Source of the DNA: Christensenella sp.
Lineage (GTDB): Bacteria > Bacillota > Clostridia > Christensenellales > CAG-917
DNA length: 64,000 nucleotides
Assembly: GCA_022009775.1 (NCBI GenBank)
Contig: CP091723.1
Coordinates: 1,054,001 to 1,118,000 of the forward strand
Direction of reading: 5' to 3'
The translations under genes were made by a program, and so were the position numbers. Numbering within the stretch: position 1 is the stretch's first letter; the number at the start of each line of letters is the position of its first letter. The notes under the pieces are model-generated. The model was not told where the DNA came from. It did no database searches and saw only the letters and a list, made by a program, of their open reading frames with translations. Positions 26,798-34,590 of this stretch are shown in pieces.

Positions 26798-26914
26798 ATG
26801 AAAGTCAGACCAAGTGTAAAGCCTATGTGCGACAAATGCAAAGTTATCAAAAGAAACGGCAGAGTTATGGTTATCTGCTCAAAGTATCCAAACCACAAAC
26901 AACGTCAAGGTTGA
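26798..26914 (+). CDS. rpmJ: 50S ribosomal protein L36
   Basis: 38 aa: MKVRPSVKPMCDKCKVIKR followed by NGRVMVICSKYPNHKQRQG. The CxxC, later Cys and His form the zinc site of the C+ form. AAGGAG precedes ATG 26798. Bases 26915-27085 before rpsM hold no gene and no clear terminator. Confidence 0.96.
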   Translation: MKVRPSVKPMCDKCKVIKRNGRVMVICSKYPNHKQRQG

Positions 26915-27085
26915 TTGATGGGTTTGGCTTTTGACGTTTCAAGGCAACGCTCCGCCGAGGAATTTCAAAAGTTAAAATCGGCAAAAAGCGTAGGGCGGCT
27001 GGTTGCTACATTCCACAATAAAACGGCAACTACCTATGCGTGGCATATATAAAAAACATTTTTTTCACTATTTCGGAGGTAGAAA

Positions 27086-27454
27086 ATGGCAAGAATCGCC
27101 GGCGTGGATCTCCCACGCGACAAGAGAGTTGAATACGGACTTACCTACATTTACGGTATCGGTCTTGCAACGTCTCAAAAGATTTTGAGCGAAACCGGCA
27201 TCAATCCCGACATCCGCGTTAAGGATTTGACGGAAGATCAAGTTTCTCTCATTCGTGATTACATCGAACAACATTTGCACGTTGAAGGCGACCTTAAAAG
27301 AGAAGTCGGTCTCAATATCAAGAGATTGATGGAAATCGGTTGCTATCGCGGTGTTCGCCACAGAAAGGGTCTTCCCGTTCGCGGACAAAACACAAAACAA
27401 AACGCCCGCACGAGAAAGGGACCGAAGCGCGCAGTTAGCCGCAGCAAGAAATAA
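27086..27454 (+). CDS. rpsM: 30S ribosomal protein S13
   Basis: 122 aa; starts ARIAGVDLPRDKRVEYGLTY, helix-two-turn-helix body and basic tail RTRKGPKRAVSRSKK that reaches the P-site tRNA. GGAGG site. Confidence 0.97.
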   Translation: MARIAGVDLPRDKRVEYGLTYIYGIGLATSQKILSETGINPDIRVKDLTEDQVSLIRDYIEQHLHVEGDLKREVGLNIKRLMEIGCYRGVRHRKGLPVRGQNTKQNARTRKGPKRAVSRSKK

Positions 27455-27465
27455 GGAGGCGGACT

Positions 27466-27861
27466 ATGGCAGGTATTGCAAGAAAAGCTATTAAGAAAAG
27501 AAAAGATATCAAACACGTTGAAAAAGGTCAAGTGCACATTCACGCTTCCTTTAACAACACCATCGTCACCATCACGGATATGAACGGAAACGCAGTTTCC
27601 TGGTCTTCCGCAGGCAAACTCAAACTTCGCGGCAGTCGTAAATCCACTCCGTTCGCAGCACAAATGGTCAGCGAAGACGCTGCAAAAGTTGCTTACGAAC
27701 AAGGCATGAGAAGCGTTGAAGTTTACGTCAAAGGCCCGGGTCAAGGCAGAGAAAGCGCAATCCGCGCACTCGGCAACGTCGGTATCGAAGTTACTCTCAT
27801 TCAAGACGTTTCTCCGATCCCCCACAACGGATGCCGTCCGCCCAAGGCGAGAAGACTGTAA
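27466..27861 (+). CDS. rpsK: 30S ribosomal protein S11
   Basis: 131 aa with HIHASFNNTIVTITD, GSRKSTPFAAQ and the C-terminal VSPIPHNGCRPPKARRL. Forms the platform near the mRNA exit. Intact. Confidence 0.97.
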   Translation: MAGIARKAIKKRKDIKHVEKGQVHIHASFNNTIVTITDMNGNAVSWSSAGKLKLRGSRKSTPFAAQMVSEDAAKVAYEQGMRSVEVYVKGPGQGRESAIRALGNVGIEVTLIQDVSPIPHNGCRPPKARRL

Positions 27862-27877
27862 GAAGGAGAATTAAGTT

Positions 27878-28501
27878 ATGGCTAAATATACTGGAGCAGA
27901 TTGCCGTCTTTGCAGACGCGAAGGTTGCAAACTCTATTTGAAAGGCGAAAAATGCGGTTCCACCAAATGCCCGCTCTTGACCAAGTATGCACCTCCGGGA
28001 GATCACGGCAAGGGAAGAAAGAAAGCAAGCGGATACAGCATCCAACTTCGCGAAAAACAAAAAACCAAACGTTACTACGGCGTCACCGAGAAGCAATTCA
28101 AGATGTACTATGACAGAGCATCCGAAATGCGCGGCGTCACCGGTGACAACATGCTCGTCTTGATCGAAAGACGTCTCGACAACGTCGTTTATCGTCTCGG
28201 TCTCGGCACTTCAAGAGCAATGGCTCGCCAAATCGTCAACCACGGTCACATCACCGTCAACGGCAAGACAGTCGATATCCCGTCCTATCTCGTAAAGGCA
28301 GGCGACGTTATCGCAGTCAAAGAAAACAAGAGAGATTCTGCACTTTGGACGGCAGTCAAAGAAACCAAGAATCTCAGCCTTGTTAAGTGGCTTGAATTTG
28401 ACAACGCAACTTTGACCGGCAAAGTGGTCGCTCTTCCCCAAAGAGAAGATATCGATCTTGACATTCAAGAACACCTTATCGTCGAGTTGTACTCAAAATA
28501 A
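27878..28501 (+). CDS. rpsD: 30S ribosomal protein S4
   Basis: 207 aa. N-terminal Cys-rich zinc knuckle (CRLCRREGCKLY...CGSTKCPL) typical of many Gram-positive S4 proteins, and the S4 RNA-binding domain with RLDNVVYRLGLGTSRAMARQ. It nucleates 30S assembly. Intact. Confidence 0.97.
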   Translation: MAKYTGADCRLCRREGCKLYLKGEKCGSTKCPLLTKYAPPGDHGKGRKKASGYSIQLREKQKTKRYYGVTEKQFKMYYDRASEMRGVTGDNMLVLIERRLDNVVYRLGLGTSRAMARQIVNHGHITVNGKTVDIPSYLVKAGDVIAVKENKRDSALWTAVKETKNLSLVKWLEFDNATLTGKVVALPQREDIDLDIQEHLIVELYSK

Positions 28502-28521
28502 TTTGATTGGAGGATACAGTT

Positions 28522-29478
28522 ATGATGGAAATCAAAAGTCCCAAGATAACTTGCACGGAGAACGAAAGCAGAAACTATGCCAAGTTCGTCGTCGAGCCGC
28601 TTGAACGCGGATTCGGCACCACTATCGGTAACTGCCTGCGTCGTATTCTTCTTTCCGCACTTCCGGGTGCTGCGGCTGTCGGCATCAAGATTGCGGGAGT
28701 AGATCACGAATTCTCCACAATCAAGGGCGTAAAAGAGGAAGTGACTGAAATCATCCTCAACCTCAAAACTGTTCGTTTCAAAGCAATAAGCAGTCTCGAA
28801 ACCGCCGGCAAGCAAGAGTGCAAACTCTATGCAAACACCGTCGGTGCTGTCACTGCAGGTGACATTCAATGCGCAACCGGCATCGAAGTCATGAATCCCG
28901 ACCAAATCATCTGCACTTTGGACGAGGGCGCTGAGATTGATATGTCTATTTTTGTGGACTGCGGCAGAGGTTATGTCCCCGCAGCGCAAAACAAAGACCA
29001 TCACGAACTCATCGGTTATATTCCAATCGATTCTATTTACACACCCGTCGTAAGAGTCAACTATGCTGTTGAAAGCACTCGTGTCGAACAAAGCATCGAT
29101 TTTGACAAACTTACGCTTGAAGTGACAACCGACGGTACGACTTCCGCAAAAGAAATCACGTCGCTTGCCGCAAAAATCATGAATGACCACATCAAACTTT
29201 TCGTCGATCTCGTCGAAAATATGGGCGACAAGTCCATTCTCGTCGAACCGCAGACCGACAGCAAAGTGAAAGTGCTCGAAATGTCCGTCGAAGATCTCGA
29301 CCTTTCGGTGCGTTCATACAACTGTTTGAAACGTGCAAACATTCACACAGTCGAAGATCTCACGAAGCGTACCGAAGACGATATGCTCAAAGTGAGAAAC
29401 CTTGGCAGAAAATCACTCGAAGAAGTCGTCAAGAAACTCGAGGACCTTGGACTTGGTTTGAAAGCCCAAGAGGACTAA
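28522..29478 (+). CDS. rpoA: DNA-directed RNA polymerase subunit alpha
   Basis: 318 aa. N-terminal domain with FVVEPLERGFGTTIGNCLRR for dimerisation and assembly, and a C-terminal DNA-binding domain from about residue 250 (VRSYNCLKRANIHTVEDL). Start ATG 28522 is 8 nt after GGAGG; an upstream TTG is rejected because it lies before the ribosome site. Confidence 0.97.
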   Translation: MMEIKSPKITCTENESRNYAKFVVEPLERGFGTTIGNCLRRILLSALPGAAAVGIKIAGVDHEFSTIKGVKEEVTEIILNLKTVRFKAISSLETAGKQECKLYANTVGAVTAGDIQCATGIEVMNPDQIICTLDEGAEIDMSIFVDCGRGYVPAAQNKDHHELIGYIPIDSIYTPVVRVNYAVESTRVEQSIDFDKLTLEVTTDGTTSAKEITSLAAKIMNDHIKLFVDLVENMGDKSILVEPQTDSKVKVLEMSVEDLDLSVRSYNCLKRANIHTVEDLTKRTEDDMLKVRNLGRKSLEEVVKKLEDLGLGLKAQED

Positions 29479-29496
29479 GAGCACAGGAGGAACAAA

Positions 29497-30000
29497 ATGT
29501 CTAAATTAGGAAAACGCACAGACCAAAGAATGGCTATGCTCAAAAATCAGGTTTCCGAACTTCTCTGGTATGGTCAAATCGAAACGACGGTTGATCGTGC
29601 AAAAGCGGTAAGAAGCCTTGCTGAAAAATATATCACTATCGCAATGAGAGCCTATCAAGACGACGTGAAGGTCACAAAGACCGTCACCGATGCGAAGGGC
29701 GCAAAGAAAGAAGTCGTGTTCACCAACGACGGTGCGAAGAAACTCGCAGCTCGTCGTAGACTTATGGCTGAACTCGTGGACCTTCAAGAAATCAAGGGCG
29801 CAAAAGAGTCCAAGAGCGCGTACAAAGCACGCATCAAGGACACCAAGCATCCCCTTATCGAGAAGATGTTCAAAGAATATGCACCCAAGTACGACGCTCG
29901 CAAAAACGAACTCGGACAAGGTGGCGGTTACACCCGCATTCTCAAGACCGGCACACGTCGCGGTGACGCAGCAGAGACTTGCATCCTTAAATTGATCTAA
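29497..30000 (+). CDS. rplQ: 50S ribosomal protein L17, long form
   Basis: 167 aa, compared with about 115-130 usually. The N-terminal ~60 residues (RTDQRMAMLKNQVSELLWYG) and the C-terminal GGGYTRILKTGTRRGDAAETCILKLI-like end, given here in part, are standard. The extra length is a Lys/Ala-rich stretch at about residues 65-125. The frame is intact. Last gene of the superoperon. Confidence 0.95.
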   Translation: MSKLGKRTDQRMAMLKNQVSELLWYGQIETTVDRAKAVRSLAEKYITIAMRAYQDDVKVTKTVTDAKGAKKEVVFTNDGAKKLAARRRLMAELVDLQEIKGAKESKSAYKARIKDTKHPLIEKMFKEYAPKYDARKNELGQGGGYTRILKTGTRRGDAAETCILKLI

Positions 30001-30022
30001 TCGAAAGATTGACAACATTCGG

Positions 30023-30059
30023 AAAACGCCGAAGGATTTTATATCCGTTCGGCGTTTTT
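30023..30059. terminator. Terminator between rplQ and the convergent TtcA-like gene
   Basis: AAAACGCCGAA pairs with TTCGGCGTTTTT, with an inner GGA/TCC pair; T-run follows. A-run on the other side lets it act both ways. Confidence 0.9.
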
Positions 30060-30113
30060 CATTTTTTTGTATAGACGGTTGAAACGTTTCGGTGTTCGTT
30101 TTGTGGATAAAAA

Positions 30114-30851
30114 CTAATTATCTTTGTTCGGCTTTTGCCAAAGATTGTTTCGTTCGGGGTGGTATATTGCACCGAGTATGCGCTGCTTTGCAAACGGAAT
30201 GTCTTTGCAAATGGTTTTGATAAGATTTTTCATATATTCGCGCTGTGAATGGTGGTTCATAGGACAAGGATTGTTGACGATGGGCAAATCAAGTCGTTTT
30301 ACGGCACACTTTATGTCATATTCTTCGAGATAAATAAAGGGGCGAATGAGCGTGACGTCCGAGCGTTCCATGTGTGCGGTCGGCGGAAAGCAAGAAAACC
30401 TGCCTTCGTAAAGCAATGACAGCAGCATGGTTTCCGCAACGTCGTCCGCGTTGTGACCGAGCGCAAGTTTTCCGCCACCGAGTTTCGAGATTTCGTCGTT
30501 GAGCGCACCACGTCTCATTTTCGCACACAGCGAACACGGATTTGACTCTTTGCGTGCATCGAATATGATTTCCGCAATATCGGTTTTGACGAGATGGTGC
30601 ACAACGTCAAGATTTTTGCAATGCGCAATAAGGGCGTCGAGTTCTTCTTGTTTGGTGTCTTTCAATCCCATATCGACGGTTATTGCTTCAAGCGTGAATT
30701 TTTGCGGAGAAAAACGACGATAAGCGGCAAGAGCGGTGAGCAACAACGTGCTGTCTTTTCCGCCCGAAAGTCCGACGAAAACTCTGTCCCCGTCCTGAAT
30801 CATGTCGTAGTCTATGATTGCGCGTCTCATTGCGCTGAGAATTTTTTGCAT
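30114..30851 (-). CDS. TtcA-like tRNA 2-thiolation protein
   Basis: 245 aa from ATG 30851, which follows GGGGAGCG; an in-frame start at 30929 has no ribosome site. The PP-loop SGGKDSTLLL marks an ATP pyrophosphatase. CSLCAKMRRG (CxxC) and a later Cys in NNPCPMNHHSQR fit the Fe-S-binding cysteines of the TtcA/TtuA group, which thiolates tRNA bases. LALGHNADDVAETML is also typical. Which base is modified cannot be told. Convergent with rplQ. Confidence 0.85.
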   Translation of the reverse strand: MQKILSAMRRAIIDYDMIQDGDRVFVGLSGGKDSTLLLTALAAYRRFSPQKFTLEAITVDMGLKDTKQEELDALIAHCKNLDVVHHLVKTDIAEIIFDARKESNPCSLCAKMRRGALNDEISKLGGGKLALGHNADDVAETMLLSLLYEGRFSCFPPTAHMERSDVTLIRPFIYLEEYDIKCAVKRLDLPIVNNPCPMNHHSQREYMKNLIKTICKDIPFAKQRILGAIYHPERNNLWQKPNKDN

Positions 30852-30935
30852 AAAACGCTCCCCGATATGGCATATTATTGTGACAAAATTATAAATAAAT
30901 CGCACGGGATTTGCAAGCGTATCCGTCAAATCGCC

Positions 30936-30964
30936 TTGACATAAATCTCGCCGTCACTTATACT
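30936..30964 (+). promoter_or_regulatory. Promoter of the small multidrug export-like gene
   Basis: TTGACA (30936-30941) and TATACT (30959-30964) with a 17-bp spacer. The predicted start of transcription is only ~15 nt from the ATG, leaving just room for the GGAG site. Confidence 0.85.
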
Positions 30965-30985
30965 TTGTATGAAAGCGGAGTCTAT

Positions 30986-31825
30986 ATGATACAAGACCTT
31001 ATCAATCAAATCAGCAATGCAATAGGCAATCCCTATCTGACGCTCTACGTGATTTCGATTATACCCATAGTCGAATTGCGCGGGGCTATTTTGACGATGC
31101 CGTATATGTTCGACACGATAGGTGAAATGATGCTGGGAATGCTTTGCTGCATAGCCGGCTCGACCACGGTCATATTGCCGCTTATTTTGATAACGAGACC
31201 GCTTCTTCGCAAACTTCGCCGTTCTAAATGGTTTTCAAAAATCGCAAAAAACATGGAAGCGAACATACAGGACAGGGCGGAAAGTGCCTATAATGCCGAA
31301 GAAATTGCGAAAAAAGAAGAGAAACGCAAACCGCGCAAACCGCTTTCTACGGACGCAAAGAAGTTTTTCGGGCTCTTCATATTCGTTGCGATACCGCTTC
31401 CTATGACGGGCGCATGGACGGGTTCGTGCGTGGGCAGTTTTCTCGATTTCCCCGTGTGGAAAGCGTCTCTTGCCGTGTTTTTAGGCAATATAATCGCAGG
31501 ACTTATTCTCACGATGATTGCGTGGTTCATTCCGCAGCAATACGCCGACGTGTTTCTTTACGGATTTGTGATTCTTGCAATCGCAATCGCCGTGACATTG
31601 TATTTCACGCGCAACAAACGCAAAGAACGCAAGGAGAGAGAAGAACTCGAAAAATACCACAACAAGAGCGAATACGAACTCGCCGTGCTCAAAAAAGAAG
31701 CCGCCGAAGACGGAAAAGTGCTTATAAAAAAAGAATACGTCGACGAAAACGGCGATACGCACATCGTCATCGGCAAAGACGAAAAACGAAACAAAAACGT
31801 CGTCGACAAAGACGACCCCATTTGA
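30986..31825 (+). CDS. Integral membrane protein, putative small multidrug export family
   Basis: 279 aa from ATG 30986 after GGAG. About four or five hydrophobic segments: near residues 15-40, 50-75, 140-165, 170-195 and 200-220. PIVELRGAIL and the PLPMTGAWTG hairpin are features of the PF06695/COG2426 family ('Sm_multidrug_ex'), whose transport role is not proven. The last ~60 residues are a highly charged cytoplasmic tail (RKERKEREELEKYHNK). Monocistronic. Confidence 0.7.
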   Translation: MIQDLINQISNAIGNPYLTLYVISIIPIVELRGAILTMPYMFDTIGEMMLGMLCCIAGSTTVILPLILITRPLLRKLRRSKWFSKIAKNMEANIQDRAESAYNAEEIAKKEEKRKPRKPLSTDAKKFFGLFIFVAIPLPMTGAWTGSCVGSFLDFPVWKASLAVFLGNIIAGLILTMIAWFIPQQYADVFLYGFVILAIAIAVTLYFTRNKRKERKEREELEKYHNKSEYELAVLKKEAAEDGKVLIKKEYVDENGDTHIVIGKDEKRNKNVVDKDDPI

Positions 31826-31845
31826 TTATGCCGCTTTTCAATGAC

Positions 31846-31879
31846 ACAACCATTTGATAATAAACGGTTGTGTTTTTCA
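31846..31879 (+). terminator. Terminator overlapping the fba promoter
   Basis: ACACAACC and GGTTGTGT pair across a 14-nt loop and are followed by T5. The distal arm contains the -35 element of the next promoter. Confidence 0.75.
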
Positions 31880-31896
31880 TTGATAGGTTGTATAAT
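31868..31896 (+). promoter_or_regulatory. Promoter of fba
   Basis: TTGTGT (31868-31873), 17-bp spacer, TATAAT (31891-31896). Confidence 0.75.
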
Positions 31897-31929
31897 ATGG
31901 GCGAAATAAAATTTTGGGAGGCAAATACA

Positions 31930-32859
31930 ATGCCATTAGTAACTACAACCGAAATGTTCAAAAAAGCGTATGCAGGCGGTTATGCAATCGGTGCATTCAA
32001 CGTCAACAACATGGAAATCATCCAAGGTATCGTTGAAGCGGCAACCGAAGAACAAGCCCCGCTCATTCTTCAAGTGTCTTCCGGCGCAAGAAAGTACGCA
32101 AACACCACTTATCTCACAAAGATGGTTGAAGCAGCGGTGGAAACCAGCGGTCTTCCTATCTGCTTGCACCTTGACCACGGCGACAGTTTTGCACTCTGCA
32201 AAGACTGTGTGGACAGCGGTTTCACTTCCGTCATGATCGACGCAAGCGCACATCCGTTCGCAGAAAATATCAGCATCACAAAGCAAGTTGTTGAATACGC
32301 ACACGACCACGGCGTAGTTGTCGAGGCAGAACTCGGCAAACTCGCAGGCATCGAAGACGCAGTCAACGTTTCCGCAAAAGACGCAGCGTTCACCGATCCC
32401 GATCAAGTTCAGGAATTCGTCGAAAAGACCGGTGTCGACTCTCTTGCAATCGCAATCGGCACGTCCCACGGCGCATACAAGTTCAAAGGTCAACCCCAAC
32501 TTCGTTTCGACATCCTTGAAGAAGTCGGCAGACGTCTTCCCGGATTCCCGATCGTTCTTCACGGCGCATCTTCCGTCCCGCAAGAACTCGTTGCAAAGGT
32601 CAATCAATACGGTGGCAGCATGCCCGGCGCACAAGGCGTCCCCGAAGACATGCTCCGCAAAGCAGCGTCCATGGCAGTCTGCAAGATCAACATCGACTCC
32701 GACTTGCGTCTCGCAGTCACCGGCGCAATCCGCGAACACTTCGCACTCAATCCGTCTCACTTCGATCCGCGTCAATATCTCGGACCGGCAAGAGATGCGG
32801 TGAGAGAAGTCGTTAAGCATAAGATTGTGGATGTTCTTGGTTGCGACCACAAAGCATAA
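31930..32859 (+). CDS. fba: Fructose-bisphosphate aldolase, class II
   Basis: 309 aa zinc aldolase. LHLDHGDSF carries the catalytic Asp and a zinc His; EAELGKLAG, GTSHGAYKF and LHGASSVP hold the other zinc His residues and phosphate-binding loop. Splits fructose-1,6-bisphosphate in glycolysis. Start ATG 31930 follows GGGAGG; an in-frame start at 31870 lies inside the promoter. Its last codon and stop are part of the folded element downstream. Confidence 0.95.
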   Translation: MPLVTTTEMFKKAYAGGYAIGAFNVNNMEIIQGIVEAATEEQAPLILQVSSGARKYANTTYLTKMVEAAVETSGLPICLHLDHGDSFALCKDCVDSGFTSVMIDASAHPFAENISITKQVVEYAHDHGVVVEAELGKLAGIEDAVNVSAKDAAFTDPDQVQEFVEKTGVDSLAIAIGTSHGAYKFKGQPQLRFDILEEVGRRLPGFPIVLHGASSVPQELVAKVNQYGGSMPGAQGVPEDMLRKAASMAVCKINIDSDLRLAVTGAIREHFALNPSHFDPRQYLGPARDAVREVVKHKIVDVLGCDHKA

Positions 32860-32979
32860 GCCGTCAAATAGCGAATAACTTCGGCAACACCCCATATTCA
32901 TCAACTCATGTACGTAAGTACATTAGGGTTGCTGAATATGGGGTGTTTTCTTGTTCTTCATCTATTTGACGGCTTATGC
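32854..32979 (+). repeat. Folded 3' element E1, copy at fba
   Basis: A 126-bp element beginning inside the last codon of fba. Outer arms GCATAAGCCGTCAAATAG and CTATTTGACGGCTTATGC pair perfectly over 18 bp. Next comes GAATAAC with GTTCTTC, then AACACCCCATATTCA with TGAATATGGGGTGTT, then CAAC with GTTG, and a tip ATGTAC-GTAA-GTACAT. T-runs follow the third helix, so it could also terminate transcription. Related copies are at 46444, 55716, 55843, 55967 and 60398. Confidence 0.85.
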
Positions 32980-33047
32980 TAACCTACAAGACATTAGGCG
33001 ATGCCCCAAGGGGCTTTTCCTTGTTCTTCATCTGCTTTGTGGCGTTA
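32980..33047 (+). repeat. Probable shortened E1 copy
   Basis: Directly after the full copy, CTAAC...GTTAG outer arms enclose GCCCC-AA-GGGGC and the family's CTTGTTCTTCATCT strand. The upper hairpin is missing. The 5' half is diverged, so the assignment is tentative. Confidence 0.5.
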
Positions 33048-33085
33048 GTTATATATAATAAGTTGAATATGGAGAAAAACATTCC

Positions 33086-33135
33086 GTCAATAAGTACGCT
33101 TCGAATAAGTTTTCTTTCGGGCGCAACCGAAAAAA
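33086..33135. repeat. Fragment of dispersed repeat R2
   Basis: CCGTCAATAAGTACGCTTCG and the following bases match the right end of the R2 repeats near 46919 and 48430. The rest of 33136-33236 has no recognisable content. Confidence 0.6.
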
Positions 33136-33236
33136 TTTGTCATTGCGAACGTAAGTGTGGCAATCTCGCGGAAGCGAAATGTCAAACATTAATGCGCTCG
33201 TATAGAAATTATTCATCGTTAATTATTATTAATTGA

Positions 33237-33265
33237 AAAGCCACGGCACGAATTGCCGTGGCTTT
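33237..33265 (-). terminator. Terminator of the M29 aminopeptidase gene
   Basis: AAAGCCACGGCA and TGCCGTGGCTTT pair over 12 bp around CGAAT, followed on the minus strand by a short T-run. Confidence 0.85.
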
Positions 33266-33270
33266 GAAAG

Positions 33271-34389
33271 TTACATAAGATTTTCGGGATTTAAGCCAAA
33301 GAGTTCGGGAAGGACAAATCGTCCGTCCTTGCGCACAAGAACGTCGTCAAACCAAATTTCGCCGCCTCCAAACTCGGGTGTTTGACAGAGAACCAAATCC
33401 CAGTGGACTGCGCTCTTATTGCCGTTTGGCGCGTCGTCATAGCAACAACCGGGGGTGAAGTGGAACGAGCCGCTTATCTTCTCGTCAAAGAGAATATCGC
33501 CGATTGCTTTTGTGACATAGGGGTTGACGCCGAGAGCAAATTCGCCGACATATCTTGCGCCTTCATCGGTGTCGAAAAGGGCGTTGGCTTTGTCGGAGTT
33601 GTTGGCGGTTGCTTTGATGATTTTGCCGTCCTTGAATTCAAGGCGCACGTTTTCAAAACGGAATCCGTTTTCGATGGACGGCACGTTGTAACTTATCACG
33701 CCGTTGACGCTGTCCTTGACGGGAGCGGTGTAGACTTCGCCGTCGGGGATGTTGCAAGCCCCGTCGCATTTGATTGCAGGTATCCCTTTTATAGAGAAGG
33801 TCAAATCGGTGTCTTTTGCAAGAATCCGCACTTTATCCGTCTTATTCATCAGATCAACCAGCGGATTCATCGCATCGCTCATCTTTTTATAGTCAAGACA
33901 GCACACCTTGAAGAAGTAGTCTTCAAAGGCTTCGGTGCTCATGCCGGCGAGCTGGCTCATTGCGGGTGTGGGGTAGCGCAAAATCACCCAACGAGTGTGC
34001 GCCACGCGCCTGTCGCTGTGCACGGGGATGCCGTATCGCTTGTCGTATTCTTGCATAATGCTTTCGGGTACGTCGGACAATTCATAACTGTTGTCGCCGC
34101 CGCGTATGCCGATGTAGCAGTCCATTTTGTCCATAAAATCGGCGTCGCGTTTTGCCCACATATCCAGCATTTCGGGCGTTGCTCCCGTCAAGATCTCGCG
34201 CTCGAGTCGCTTGTCGATGACGTTGAGAAATGGGATACCGCCCACTTTGTACACTTCGCGAATGATGCAAGCAGGCAATTGCTCGCCGCAACCGATCGCG
34301 TCAATCCACACCTTGTCGCCTTTGCCGACGTGGATGGAGTAGTTGACGAGATTTTCAGCCAATTTTTGTTGTCTTTCATCGATAATCAT
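33271..34389 (-). CDS. Aminopeptidase, family M29 (AmpS/PepS type)
   Basis: 372 aa from ATG 34389, which follows AAGGTGA. An in-frame start at 34497 would add a segment overlapping the divergent gene's promoter region and is rejected. The family's C-terminal metal site is recognisable: EFALGVNPYV, and SAVHWDLVL with the HxD ligands. M29 enzymes release N-terminal residues from peptides inside the cell. Divergent from the M18 gene. Confidence 0.88.
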   Translation of the reverse strand: MIIDERQQKLAENLVNYSIHVGKGDKVWIDAIGCGEQLPACIIREVYKVGGIPFLNVIDKRLEREILTGATPEMLDMWAKRDADFMDKMDCYIGIRGGDNSYELSDVPESIMQEYDKRYGIPVHSDRRVAHTRWVILRYPTPAMSQLAGMSTEAFEDYFFKVCCLDYKKMSDAMNPLVDLMNKTDKVRILAKDTDLTFSIKGIPAIKCDGACNIPDGEVYTAPVKDSVNGVISYNVPSIENGFRFENVRLEFKDGKIIKATANNSDKANALFDTDEGARYVGEFALGVNPYVTKAIGDILFDEKISGSFHFTPGCCYDDAPNGNKSAVHWDLVLCQTPEFGGGEIWFDDVLVRKDGRFVLPELFGLNPENLM

Positions 34390-34530
34390 ATCGTTCACCT
34401 TCAAAAGTTTGTTGAATCTATTATACCACAAAATCTCGCCAAGTAAAACAAAAGTCGCCCCTGCGAGCGACTTTATGTGTGAAATGCGGCGAGCCATTTT
34501 TTATTTATTGTTTGGCGATATTCAAATATG

Positions 34531-34558
34531 TTGCTTTTTGGCTGGGGTGTGGTATAAT
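34531..34558 (+). promoter_or_regulatory. Promoter of the M18 aminopeptidase gene (plus strand)
   Basis: TTGCTT (34531-34536), 16-bp spacer, TATAAT (34553-34558); the ATG is at 34591. Confidence 0.75.
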
Positions 34559-34590
34559 TGTGTCAATCAACTCATAAGGATGGATTTTCT

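Noticed and set aside
32976..33236. 86-codon frame downstream of fba
   Set aside because: Overlaps the shortened E1 copy and an R2 fragment; no ribosome site or homology pattern.
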